Below, one piece after another: positions 25,672 through 34,260 of a DNA stretch of 64,000 nucleotides. The position numbers were made by a program, and so were the translations under genes. The notes under the pieces are model-generated. The model searched no databases. It was not told the origin of the DNA and was given only the letters and a program-made list of their open reading frames with translations. The number at the start of each line of letters is the position of its first letter. Within the stretch, counting starts at the first letter, position 1. The DNA lies in contig NZ_BOOF01000005.1 of assembly GCF_016863095.1 (NCBI RefSeq), forward strand, positions 310,001 to 374,000, written 5' to 3'. This DNA comes from Microbispora siamensis (lineage in GTDB: Bacteria > Actinomycetota > Actinomycetes > Streptosporangiales > Streptosporangiaceae).

Positions 25672-27177
25672 GTGACCATGCTCGGCCCCCTTGGTCCAGA
25701 CGACCCGCGTACGCTCGGCGGGTTCCGCATCAGCGGACGGCTCGGCGAGGGCGGCCAAGGCGTCGTCTACCTGGGTCATGCGCCCGACGGCGCACCGGTC
25801 GCGGTGAAGGTGCTCAAGACCGGGCTCGACCCCGCCGTCCGGGCACGGCTGGCGCGGGAACTCGACGTCCTGCGCGGCGTCGCCCCCTTCTGCACGGCCA
25901 GGGTGATCACGGCCGTGGTGGACGGGCGCGAGCCGTACGTCGTGAGCGAGTTCGTCGACGGCCCCTCGCTCCAGCAGCGGGTGACCGCGTCGGGGCCGCT
26001 GCGCGGAGGCGAGCTGGAACGGCTGGCGGTGGGGACGGCGACCGCGCTGGCGGCGATCCACGGCGCGGGCATCGTGCACCGCGACTTCAAGCCGGGCAAC
26101 GTGCTGCTGGGTCCGGACGGTCCCCGCGTGGTCGACTTCGGCATCGCCCGCCAGGGCGAGAGCGAGACGATGACCGCGGGCCCGGTGGGCACCCCGGCCT
26201 ACCTGGCGCCCGAGCAGATCGCGGGACATCCGGCCACCCCCGCCTCCGACGTCTTCGCGTGGGGAGCGACGATCGTCTTCGCCGCCACCGGCCGGGCGGC
26301 GTTCGGCGCCGGCAACGTCGCCGCCGTGCTGCACCGGATCATGACGACCTTCCCCGACCTGACGCCGGTGCCCCCGCCTCTGCGGGCGCTGGTCGAGCGC
26401 TGCCTCGCCAAGGACCCCGCCGCCCGGCCCGCCGCTCGCGACCTGCTGCTCGAACTGGTCGGCACCGCGCCAGGCCCGGCGCCCACGGCTGCGGCGGTGA
26501 ACGTCCCCCCTGCCGCGCCCGCGCAGCCGTACGCGTCGCCGCCGGGGCCGACCGGCCAGATCGGTGCGGTTGCCGGGTTCGCTGGGGCGACCACGGTTCC
26601 CGGAGGCGGCCGGGGCGGATCGCGCACCCGGGTCCTGGCCGGAGCCGGGGCGGCCGTGGCGGCCCTCGGGATCACCGCGGCGCTGCTGGTCCCGCGCCTG
26701 ACCGCGGTGTCCGCCGGCCCGTCCCCCACACCCCTGGCGAGCGCTCCCGCCCAGAGCACGTACGCGCCGGAGCCGACGCCGGCCGGCACCGGAACCACGG
26801 ACCCCGCGTCCGGCGACACGGGCGCGACGACCCCGGCGACCGCCTCCGCACCGGCGGGCATACCGCAGGCGTTCGCCGGCAAGTGGCGGGGTCACATCGC
26901 GGACTCCGCCGGCCTGCTCACGAGCGAGTACGACATCGAGATCGAGTTGAAGCGCGGTGAGCCGTCCGGCAGGTGGAAGGAGCCGGCCAACTCGTGCGAC
27001 GGCACGCTGCGGCTGACCGCGGCGTCCGGCTCCGCGCTCACGTTCCGGCTGGAGGACGTGCCGCAGTGCGTGCCGGGCGACGTCGTGCTCACCCGCAAGG
27101 GCGACGCCCTCTCCTACCGCCACACCGACGACCTCGGCCTGTTCGCCTACGAGGGCACCCTCACCAGGGACTCCTGA
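25672..27177 (+). CDS. Ser/Thr protein kinase with transmembrane helix and lipocalin-like exterior
   Basis: A 501-residue Hanks-type kinase. Visible motifs are the Gly loop GEGGQGVVY, VAVKVLK, HRDFKPGN, DFG in VVDFGIA and GTPAYLAPEQ. A Pro/Ala-rich region leads to one helix at about residues 320-345. The extracellular part (about 400-500) is a small beta-rich domain rather than PASTA repeats. It starts at GTG25672 or ATG25678. It follows the SGNH gene by 29 bp and may share its transcript. Confidence 0.9.
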   Translation: MTMLGPLGPDDPRTLGGFRISGRLGEGGQGVVYLGHAPDGAPVAVKVLKTGLDPAVRARLARELDVLRGVAPFCTARVITAVVDGREPYVVSEFVDGPSLQQRVTASGPLRGGELERLAVGTATALAAIHGAGIVHRDFKPGNVLLGPDGPRVVDFGIARQGESETMTAGPVGTPAYLAPEQIAGHPATPASDVFAWGATIVFAATGRAAFGAGNVAAVLHRIMTTFPDLTPVPPPLRALVERCLAKDPAARPAARDLLLELVGTAPGPAPTAAAVNVPPAAPAQPYASPPGPTGQIGAVAGFAGATTVPGGGRGGSRTRVLAGAGAAVAALGITAALLVPRLTAVSAGPSPTPLASAPAQSTYAPEPTPAGTGTTDPASGDTGATTPATASAPAGIPQAFAGKWRGHIADSAGLLTSEYDIEIELKRGEPSGRWKEPANSCDGTLRLTAASGSALTFRLEDVPQCVPGDVVLTRKGDALSYRHTDDLGLFAYEGTLTRDS

Positions 27178-27250
27178 TCTCCGGGTTCCGGCAGGGCGTG
27201 GGCGAGCCGGGCGGCCTCGACGTGGGACTCACGAGCGACCACCTAGGAAA

Positions 27251-27274
27251 CGCGGGCAGCTGCGCCTGCCCGCG
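27251..27274. terminator. Hairpin between convergent kinase and sigma genes
   Basis: CGCGGGCAG (27251-27259) pairs with CTGCCCGCG (27266-27274), leaving a six-base loop. Its position between two convergent genes suggests termination from both sides. Confidence 0.6.
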
Positions 27275-27286
27275 CCCGGCGTCGGA

Positions 27287-28249
27287 TCACCACTGGCTGA
27301 TGAGCGGCGTGTCCGGTCCGTGCCGCCGCCAGGCTTCGGCGAGGCGGACGAGGCGGGTGGGGGCGGCGATGCCGCGCACGGTTGTGATCTTGCCGCCTGT
27401 GATGTCGAACGTCACGGCGCCGATGACCTGATCGCCGATCACGAAGAGGACGGCGGGGGCGCCATTGACGACCGCGTAGTGGATGGCGGGCGTGCCGCCG
27501 GCGAATCGTCGTTTCGCGGGTGTGGGTTTGAAGCCGGCCCGTACGACGGCGGCGATGCGCAGTGGGGTGTCGTACCACAGCAGCTTCTCGGCCAGGCCGG
27601 CGCCGTCGGAGATCGCGGTCGCGTCGTCGGTGAGCAGCGCTACCAGCCGTTCGGTTCGGCCCGAGGAGGCGGCGGCGAGGAATTCCTCGACGACCCTGCG
27701 GGCGGATGCCGGGTCGACTTCGCCGACGCCGCGGCGCGCGGCGGTGATGCGGCGCCGGGCCCGGTGGAGGTGCTGCTGGCTCGCGGACTCGGTGATGTCG
27801 AGGATCTCTGCGATCTCGGCGTGGCTGTAGGAGAACGCTTCGCGCAGGACGTAGACGGCCCGCTCGAGCGGCGACAGGCGCTCCATGAGCGTCAGCACGG
27901 CCAGGGAGACCGATTCGCGCTGCTCGAACGAGTCGGCCGGGCCGAGCATCGGGTCGCCGTCGAGGAGCGGTTCGGGCAGCCAGGCGCCGGCGGTGCGTTC
28001 TCGGCGGGCTCGCGCCGAGCGAAGCCGGTCGAGGCACAGGTTGGTGACGACCTTCGTCAGCCATGCTTCCGGCACCTTTATCCGTTGCCGGTCCGCGGCC
28101 TGCCAATGCAGGAACGCATCCTGCACGGCGTCCTCCGCGTCGGCGGCGGAGCCAAGCAGCCGGTAGGCCAGTGAGGCCAGCCGGTTCCGGCTGGCCTCGA
28201 ACCGGCTGGTGTCGAAGCGATCAGTGGCGGTGCTGTCCACGCGGACCAC
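27287..28249 (-). CDS. sigJ: ECF41-type sigma factor (SigJ-like)
   Basis: A 320-residue extracytoplasmic-function sigma factor. Regions sigma2 (LLGSAADAEDAVQDAF) and sigma4 (LSPLERAVYVLREAFSYSHA) are joined by the WLPEPL motif that marks the ECF41 group. The extra C-terminal SnoaL-like domain (about 205-315) regulates activity in place of a separate anti-sigma factor. ECF41 genes are normally linked to an oxidoreductase, and here the two upstream operon members are an FAD oxidoreductase and a membrane protein. It is the last gene of the operon, 15 bp after the permease. Confidence 0.9.
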   Translation of the reverse strand: MVRVDSTATDRFDTSRFEASRNRLASLAYRLLGSAADAEDAVQDAFLHWQAADRQRIKVPEAWLTKVVTNLCLDRLRSARARRERTAGAWLPEPLLDGDPMLGPADSFEQRESVSLAVLTLMERLSPLERAVYVLREAFSYSHAEIAEILDITESASQQHLHRARRRITAARRGVGEVDPASARRVVEEFLAAASSGRTERLVALLTDDATAISDGAGLAEKLLWYDTPLRIAAVVRAGFKPTPAKRRFAGGTPAIHYAVVNGAPAVLFVIGDQVIGAVTFDITGGKITTVRGIAAPTRLVRLAEAWRRHGPDTPLISQW

Positions 28250-28264
28250 CCTCTGGCAGGTGTT

Positions 28265-29251
28265 TCAGAAGTGGGTCGAGGGGCCGCGCAGGCCGTTGGC
28301 CAGGCACAGCACTATACCGAGCGTGAGCCAGGTCGCCAGGACGGTGGCAGAGTGGGCGGCGCCGTGGCCGTCGAAGAAGGCGGTGGAGCGCAGCAACTGG
28401 CCACCGGCCCCGGGCGGTAGCAGTTGGCCGAGGGCGCCGGACCAGCCGGGCAGCATCTCGGGTGCGGTTGCGGTGCCCGACAGGGGGTTGCCTATGAGCA
28501 TCATGGTGGCGGCGCCGAGGCCGAGGCCGGCATACCCGAGCAGTGACTCGAGCCCGAGGATGCTCAGGGAGGTGGCCGCGATGGTCAGGGCGATGGCGCT
28601 GCTGTTGGCCCAGTAGGAGCCGTCGAGTGAACCGAGCCAGAACTGCAGGATCGCCGCCACGGCAAGTCCGCCGGTGATGGCGAAGGCGAACGCTCCGGCG
28701 ACGCGGCGGACGGTGCCGCGGACGAGCCTGGTCAACAGCACGGCGGCGAGCAGGCCGCCCATGACCAGCGGCAGGGCTCCGGCGGCCAGTCCGGCGCCGC
28801 GCGGGTCGTCGGCCGGCAGCGGGACGAGGTCGCGGGCGGCGACCGCCGTGCCGGTTCCCTGGCTGAGGCCGGTCGCGATGCTGTTCAGAGTCTGGACGAC
28901 GGCGACGCTTCCGGCGGATGCGGTGATGACCTGCGGGGTGCCGGCGCGCAGGTCGATCGCCCCGTACACCTTGCGGTCGCGGATCAGCTGTTCGGCGGCG
29001 GTGGTGTCGGCGACCTCGGTGACCTCGAAACCGCCGGGAAGCCGTCGGTCGAGTACGGCGGTGAGCTGCTGGACGGCGGAGGCGGGCCCGGCGACGGCGA
29101 TCGGCACATCATGCAGCGATGAGCGTACCGACGGCCAGGCGAAGGCGGTGAGCAGCAGGCTGATGCTCACCGTGAGCAAGGCGACTGCCCCGGCCACGGC
29201 CGGCCAGGGTGAGGGCGACGCGTTGGCTGCGGGCGCGGCCTCGGTGGACAT
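28265..29251 (-). CDS. YhgE/Pip-like ABC-2 membrane protein
   Basis: A 328-residue membrane protein. One helix at the N-terminus (about 15-37) is followed by a ~130-residue external domain and then five C-terminal helices, the arrangement of ABC-2 exporters and the phage infection protein (YhgE/Pip) family. No ATPase is adjacent. ATG29251 follows GAAGGAGA, which fixes the start. It is the middle gene between the FAD oxidoreductase and the sigma factor. Confidence 0.8.
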   Translation of the reverse strand: MSTEAAPAANASPSPWPAVAGAVALLTVSISLLLTAFAWPSVRSSLHDVPIAVAGPASAVQQLTAVLDRRLPGGFEVTEVADTTAAEQLIRDRKVYGAIDLRAGTPQVITASAGSVAVVQTLNSIATGLSQGTGTAVAARDLVPLPADDPRGAGLAAGALPLVMGGLLAAVLLTRLVRGTVRRVAGAFAFAITGGLAVAAILQFWLGSLDGSYWANSSAIALTIAATSLSILGLESLLGYAGLGLGAATMMLIGNPLSGTATAPEMLPGWSGALGQLLPPGAGGQLLRSTAFFDGHGAAHSATVLATWLTLGIVLCLANGLRGPSTHF

Positions 29252-29276
29252 GCCTTCTCCTTCAGAGAGGGGGAGT

Positions 29277-30566
29277 TCATCGCCGGGTGAGCGGGGTTCC
29301 GGACTCGACGCGGGTCGGCTTTTCCGGATTGCGGACGTCGTAGATGCCGCCGATGCGGGCCTTCTCGGGGGTCGCGTCCGGCGCGGCGGCCAGGCGGCGC
29401 TTGCGCTTGGGCATGCCGAAGGTCGGGTGCGAGGTGGCCCACAGCGACATATTGAGAATGCCCGCCTTGACCCTCGCGGCCTTCCGGCCGCCCACATACT
29501 TCGGCTTTGCCTGCCCTTCGTCGTCGACCATCAGCAGGATCCCGTCCCGCCGCCCGAGGCTGATGTGGTTGTACGCGTAGACGAGCTTGGTAATCGCGAT
29601 CTTGCGGCCGGTCAGGCGTCCCAGGATCGCCTCGGTGGCCTGCCGGCCGGTGTAGCCGGCCGAAGCGCAGGACATCGGCAGCGGCCGGCCGTTGTCGCCG
29701 ATGGCGTGGGCGCTGTCACCGACGGCGTAGACATTCGGGTGCGAGACCGACCGCATGGTGCGATCGACGACGATCTGACCGTTCTCGGTGACCTCCAGCC
29801 CGCCGACGGCGGCGATGGGGTCGACCGCGAACCCGGCCGTCCACACGGTTGCGTCGGACGCCAGGGCGGTGCCGTCGGCGCACAGCACCCGCGTCGCTTC
29901 GACGGCTTCGACGCCGGTGTGCTCCAGGACGGTGATGCCCAGCCGGACGCAGGCCTGGCGCAGGTGGCTGCGGGCCCCGGCGGAGAGCCGGGCGCCCAGC
30001 TCGCCGCGGGCGACCAGCGCCACCGACAGGCCGGGCCGGGATTCGGCGATCTCGGTGGCAGTCTCGATGCCGGTCAACCCGTCGCCGACGACCACCACAC
30101 GCCCGCCTTCGCCCCGTCTGCCCCGTCTGCCCAGGCTGTCCAGGCTGTCCAGGCGCTCGCGCAGGCGCAGCGCCGAGGGCCTGGCGGCGACGTCGAAGGC
30201 GTGCTCGGCCGCGTCCGGGACGGCGCGGACGGTGCCGTGGCTGCCGAGCGCGTACAAAAGCGTGTCGTAGCCGAGTTCGCCGCCGCCGTCGGCATCGGCC
30301 ACGGCGACGAACCGGCGCTCGGGGTCGACGGCGGTGACGCGGGCCACGCGCAGCCGTATCCCCGTGCCCGCGAAGACGTCGGCGAGCTGCGGAGCCTCGA
30401 TGTCCTGGCCGGCCGCCAACTGGTGCAGTCGCATTCGCTGCACGAAGTCCGGCACGGCGTTGACCACGGTGATCTCGGTGTCCGCCGGTGACAGTCGGCG
30501 GGCCAGGGTCCCGGCCACGTAGGCCCCGGCATAGCCGGCGCCGAGGACGACGATGCGGTGCTTCAT
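29277..30566 (-). CDS. FAD-dependent NADH dehydrogenase-like oxidoreductase (NDH-2 family)
   Basis: A 429-residue pyridine nucleotide-disulphide oxidoreductase fold. It has the FAD site VVLGAGYAGAYVAG at the N-terminus, a second nucleotide site VVVGDGLTGIETATE in the middle, and YAVGDSAHAIG near residue 295. The Lys/Arg-rich C-terminus includes helices like those that tether NDH-2 enzymes to the membrane. It would oxidise NAD(P)H and reduce a quinone. ATG30566 follows AGGAG by seven bases. It is first in the sigma operon and divergent from hemerythrin. Confidence 0.85.
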   Translation of the reverse strand: MKHRIVVLGAGYAGAYVAGTLARRLSPADTEITVVNAVPDFVQRMRLHQLAAGQDIEAPQLADVFAGTGIRLRVARVTAVDPERRFVAVADADGGGELGYDTLLYALGSHGTVRAVPDAAEHAFDVAARPSALRLRERLDSLDSLGRRGRRGEGGRVVVVGDGLTGIETATEIAESRPGLSVALVARGELGARLSAGARSHLRQACVRLGITVLEHTGVEAVEATRVLCADGTALASDATVWTAGFAVDPIAAVGGLEVTENGQIVVDRTMRSVSHPNVYAVGDSAHAIGDNGRPLPMSCASAGYTGRQATEAILGRLTGRKIAITKLVYAYNHISLGRRDGILLMVDDEGQAKPKYVGGRKAARVKAGILNMSLWATSHPTFGMPKRKRRLAAAPDATPEKARIGGIYDVRNPEKPTRVESGTPLTRR

Positions 30567-30768
30567 GTGATGCTCCTGTCGGCTCGGATGCTCTCGGTGA
30601 GGTGAGCGGAACGGCGCCCCGATTGCTGACAGGAACTGCATGTGGCATGGGTCACAGAGCCACAGGAGCGTCTCCCGACGACGCTCGCGAGGCCGAGCCG
30701 GCACCGGGACCGGTGTGAGCGCGGTGGCACCGGGTAGTGCGAGCGCGTCCACGCACAGGAGGAAACCC

Positions 30769-31341
30769 ATGGCAACCGACGTCATCAGCCTGATCAAGGA
30801 AGATCACCGCGACGTGGAGTCGCTGTTCGAGCGGCTCCAGAAGATGCCGGAGAACCGCCCGGCCCTGCTCGCGGAGCTGGCGGCGAAGTTCATCGCCCAC
30901 AGCGAGGGCGAGGAGGACGAGGTCTACCCCGTGCTCGCCAAGCGGCGGCCCGAGGAGAAGGAGGAGGTCCACCACGGCGCGGAGGAGCACCACGAGGCCG
31001 AGGAGATGATCTCCCGGCTCCTGGAGACCGCCCCGGAGAGCCCCGAGTTCGACACGCTGCTGCACGAGCTCATCGACGCGGTGACGCACCACGTCGAGGA
31101 GGAGGAGAACGACATCCTCCCGGTCCTGGAGAAGGCCGTCCCCTTCGAGGAGCGGGTGCAGCTCGGCAAGGCCTTCAGCAAGCGGAAGGCCGAGGTGCTG
31201 GCCGCTCCGATCAAGCCGCGCTCCCGGACCAAGGACGAGCTGTTGCACCAGGCCAGGGAACTGGGCGTCGAGGGCGCGTCGGGAATGAGCAAGGACGAGC
31301 TCGTCGCCGCCGTCAGGCGGAAGAAGCAGGAACAGGGCTGA
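30769..31341 (+). CDS. Hemerythrin-domain protein with Rho_N/SAP-like tail
   Basis: A 190-residue protein. Residues 8-140 form a hemerythrin four-helix bundle with His/Glu ligand positions (EDHRD, FIAHSEGEED, HHEAEE, HHVEEEEND) that would bind a di-iron centre and oxygen or NO. A short C-terminal segment (about 150-185, SRTKDELLHQARELG and SKDELVAAV) resembles a Rho_N or SAP nucleic-acid-binding helix pair. AGGAGG lies seven bases before ATG30769. It is divergent from the NDH-2 gene. Confidence 0.9.
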   Translation: MATDVISLIKEDHRDVESLFERLQKMPENRPALLAELAAKFIAHSEGEEDEVYPVLAKRRPEEKEEVHHGAEEHHEAEEMISRLLETAPESPEFDTLLHELIDAVTHHVEEEENDILPVLEKAVPFEERVQLGKAFSKRKAEVLAAPIKPRSRTKDELLHQARELGVEGASGMSKDELVAAVRRKKQEQG

Positions 31342-31389
31342 GCGCCCCCACGTCGCGGCGCTGTCCGTCCCCCGGCGGACCGTCACAGG

Positions 31390-31535
31390 CACGCGTACAG
31401 CGCCGCGGCCATGGGCTTCCACCTCGGGTCCGAGCCGGCCGGGCTGACGGCGCGCCGGAGGAGTTCCTGGCGTCGCTCAACCGCCTCGGCGAGGAGACCG
31501 GCACGCCGCGCGAACTCCTCGCCCGCTGGCTGCGC
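31390..31535 (+). pseudogene. Unidentified frameshifted fragment
   Basis: Two overlapping frames give protein-like runs, SAAAMGFHLGSEPAGLT and then, shifted, APEEFLASLNRLGEETGTP. Together they look like one gene piece with a frameshift. I do not recognise the family. Confidence 0.3.
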
Positions 31536-31541
31536 CTTTCA

Positions 31542-31781
31542 TCAGCCGGGCACCGGCGTGCGGACCGGACCTGCTGGCACGTCCCGATCCTCCGAACGGG
31601 TGTTGTGGGTGAACGCGGCGCGATAGGTGCTCGGAGTGATACCGGTCCGCCTCGACAGGTGCGCCCGCAGGAAGTCGGTGGTGGCCAGGCCGCTCAGCCG
31701 CGCGACCTGCTCCATCGGCAGGTCCGTCGTCTCCAGCAACTCCTGCGCCCGGATGACGCGCCGATGGAGCAGCCACTGGAG
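31542..31781 (-). pseudogene. AraC family regulator, C-terminal remnant
   Basis: The reverse strand reads as the last ~80 residues of a GlxA-type AraC regulator: LQWLLHRRVIRAQELLETTD, then MEQVARLSGLATTDFLRAHL and TGITPSTYRAAF. Upstream of LQW the similarity to the helix-turn-helix stops and the ligand-binding domain is absent. The remnant abuts an epimerase remnant on the other strand. Confidence 0.75.
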
Positions 31782-31799
31782 CGGCGCCCACCAGCGCCG

Positions 31800-31985
31800 A
31801 GGGCCGTGTGCGAGTGCGGATGTGGCAGGACGCGCGGGCCGTGTACGACGCCGGCCGGGTGCGGGTGACCGAAGTACGGGCGAGCGACTTCCTCGGCGCG
31901 GGGGCGGTCTCTCCGTTCACCATCATGGTGGGGGCGGCGGTGCTGACCGGATCGCCCGTCTCCTACCCGGGCGATCTCGACGCTC
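31800..31985 (+). pseudogene. NAD-dependent epimerase remnant
   Basis: About 60 codons match the middle of NAD-dependent epimerases of actinobacteria, with RVRVTEVRASDFLGAG and YPGDLDA as markers. The Rossmann nucleotide-binding part and the C-terminus are missing. The fragment breaks off precisely where the HAD gene 3' end begins. Confidence 0.65.
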
Positions 31986-32637
31986 AGCCGAGTGTGGGGA
32001 CCAGGCGGACGAGGTCGGTGAGGCCGTCGGCGACGAGGTCGGCGCGGGCGGCGTCCGGGCGCTCGGAGTGCAGGTAGCCCCAGGGCCCCCGGCGCAGCAG
32101 GGCCGTCCGCATCCCGGCGCGCGCGGCGGGCAGGACGTCGTTGTCGAGGCGGTCGCCGACGTACAGGATCTGCCCGGGCTCATGGCCGCAGACGGCCGCG
32201 ACCTTGGCGAAGAAGGCGGGGTCGGGCTTCTCCACCCCCCATCCGGCCGAGGTGTGGACGCCGTCCACCGGCAGGTCCATCGCGACCAGCGCGTCGTACG
32301 CCTGGGGCGGCTGGTTGCCCGCGACGACCAGGTCGTAGCCGGCCTCCCGCAGGGCCGCGAGGCCGGGCCGCACGTCAGGGTAGAGGTCGTCGGCGTCGAA
32401 GTTCTCGCGCAGCCCGTCCGGGTCCTCGCGCCGCCACGCCTCCATCTCGGCGTCGAGGTCGATGCCCGGCCTGAGCAGCTCGAACGCCTCCCGGTGGCTG
32501 CGGTCGAGGGCGGCCATGCCGCCGAGCACGCCCATGAAGGTCAGGCGCGGCACGCCCAGCCGGTCGGCCCATCGGGACCAGATCCGGGTCTCGTCGATGA
32601 GCGTCTCCCCCACGTCGAACACGAGCGCCCGGACCAT
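31984..32637 (-). CDS. HAD family hydrolase
   Basis: A 217-residue haloacid dehalogenase-like phosphatase. Motif I is FDVGETL: the first catalytic Asp is present but the usual second Asp (DxD) is Gly-Glu, as in some dehalogenase-like members. Motif II lies in VVAGNQPP, Lys in VEKPDPAFF, and motif IV in YVGDRLDND. A helical cap covers residues 15-90. The substrate is unknown. AGAGGAGAGG precedes ATG32637. Confidence 0.85.
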   Translation of the reverse strand: MVRALVFDVGETLIDETRIWSRWADRLGVPRLTFMGVLGGMAALDRSHREAFELLRPGIDLDAEMEAWRREDPDGLRENFDADDLYPDVRPGLAALREAGYDLVVAGNQPPQAYDALVAMDLPVDGVHTSAGWGVEKPDPAFFAKVAAVCGHEPGQILYVGDRLDNDVLPAARAGMRTALLRRGPWGYLHSERPDAARADLVADGLTDLVRLVPTLG

Positions 32638-32701
32638 GACCGCCTCTCCTCTTCGTCCTGTTACGGCAGCCACTCTATGGTGTGCCGTAACATCGCCGAA
32701 C

Positions 32702-34231
32702 GTGAGCGAGACTCGGTATGCCCTGAACGGCATGGTATGCACCGTCGATCATCTGGCCTCCGCGGCGGGCGTCGCCATGCTCGACAGAGGCGGCAACGCG
32801 GTGGACGCGGCCATCGCCGCCAACGCCGTGCTGGCGGTCACCGCCCCGCACATGTGCGGTCTCGGCGGCGACCTGTTCGCCCTCGTCCACGACGGAACCG
32901 TGAACGCGCTCAACGCCTCGGGGCGGGCCGGCTCGGGCGCCGATCCCGACCGGCTGCGGGCGGAGGGCCTCGGCCGGATGCCCCATCTGTACGACATCCG
33001 CTCGGTCCCGGTGCCCGGCTGCGCCGACGGGTGGCTGGCGCTGCACGAGCGGTACGCCCGCCTGCCGCTCGCCGACCTGCTGGCCCCGGCGATCCGGCTC
33101 GCGGCCGAGGGCTTCCCCGCCTCGCCGCTGCTCGCCCCGGGCGGGGAGTTCATCGGCTCGCTGCCCGGAGCGGGGGACTTCGCGGCGGCCCGCCGCGCCG
33201 GGGACGTGATCCGCAGGCCCGGCGTCGCCCGGGCACTCACCGCGCTCGGCGAGGGCGGCCGGGCGGCGTTCTACCAGGGCGAGTTCGGCAAGGGGCTGCT
33301 GGAACTCGGCGGCGGCGAGTACACCGAGGAGGACCTGGCCCGGCCGAACGCCGACTGGGTGGAGCCGCTGAGCGTCGAGGTGTTCGGGCACCGGATCTGG
33401 ACCGTTCCGCCGAACTCCCAGGGCTACCTGCTCCTGCTGGCCCTGGAGATCCTCGCCGAGCTCGGCCCGCCCGCCGACCCGGCCGACCCGCGCTGGGCCC
33501 ACCTGCTGGTCGAGTCGGCGAGGGCGGCCGGGCACGACCGGCTCGACGTCCTCCACGAGGCCGCCGTCGCGCCGCTCGGCACGGCCGCCGCCCGCCGCGC
33601 GCTGGTCGACCCCGAGCGGCGCTCCTCCCTGCCCGACGCCCCCGCCGGGCCGGGCGACACGACGTACCTGTGCGTGGTCGACGGGGACGGCATGGGCGTC
33701 TCGCTCATCCAGTCGAACGCGTCGGGCTTCGGCAGCCTGCTCTTCGAGCCCAGCACCGGGATCAACCTGCACAACCGCGGCATCGGCTTCTCGCTCACGC
33801 CCGGCCACCCCGCGGAGTACGGCCCGGGCCGCCGCCCGCCCCACACGCTGTGCCCGGCGCTGGTCACCCGGCCGGACGGGACGCTGCGCACGGTCCTCGG
33901 CACGATGGGCGGCGACGCGCAGCCGCAGATCCTGCTGCAGCTGGTCACCCGCCTGCTCGCGCACGGCCAGACGCCCGGCGAGGCGATCGGCGCCCCGCGC
34001 TGGGCGCTCGGCAGCGGCACCGGCTTCGACACCTGGCGGTCCGCCCCCGTGGTCGAGGTCGAGGAGGGCGCGCCGTGGGCGGACGGCCTGCGCGAGCGCG
34101 GGCACGCCGTCGAGACGGTGGAGTGGGGCTCCAACTTCGGGCACGCCCACCTGATCGACCTGCTCCCGTCGGGCGTGCTCGCCGGGGCGGCCGACCCCCG
34201 CGCGCTGATCGGCGCCGCGCTCGGCCGCTGA
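32702..34231 (+). CDS. Gamma-glutamyltransferase family protein
   Basis: A 509-residue Ntn-hydrolase of the gamma-glutamyltranspeptidase family. The N-terminal part has ASAAGVAMLDRGGNAVDAA and GLGGD; the small-subunit start with the catalytic Thr is GDTTYLCVVD (near residue 319), followed by NASGFGSLLFEP and MGGDAQPQ. No signal peptide is seen, so it is probably cytoplasmic and may act as an acylase or hydrolase on gamma-glutamyl compounds. GTG32702 or ATG32732 start. It is divergent from the HAD gene. Confidence 0.9.
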   Translation: MSETRYALNGMVCTVDHLASAAGVAMLDRGGNAVDAAIAANAVLAVTAPHMCGLGGDLFALVHDGTVNALNASGRAGSGADPDRLRAEGLGRMPHLYDIRSVPVPGCADGWLALHERYARLPLADLLAPAIRLAAEGFPASPLLAPGGEFIGSLPGAGDFAAARRAGDVIRRPGVARALTALGEGGRAAFYQGEFGKGLLELGGGEYTEEDLARPNADWVEPLSVEVFGHRIWTVPPNSQGYLLLLALEILAELGPPADPADPRWAHLLVESARAAGHDRLDVLHEAAVAPLGTAAARRALVDPERRSSLPDAPAGPGDTTYLCVVDGDGMGVSLIQSNASGFGSLLFEPSTGINLHNRGIGFSLTPGHPAEYGPGRRPPHTLCPALVTRPDGTLRTVLGTMGGDAQPQILLQLVTRLLAHGQTPGEAIGAPRWALGSGTGFDTWRSAPVVEVEEGAPWADGLRERGHAVETVEWGSNFGHAHLIDLLPSGVLAGAADPRALIGAALGR

Positions 34232-34260
34232 GCTGTGTCCGGAAAACCCTGCCGCCGGGG

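Noticed and set aside
30567-30768. Possible ECF41 promoter before the NDH-2 gene
   Set aside because: A TGTCAGC occurs on the reverse strand but the -10 CGTC is not at the right distance (CGCT is).
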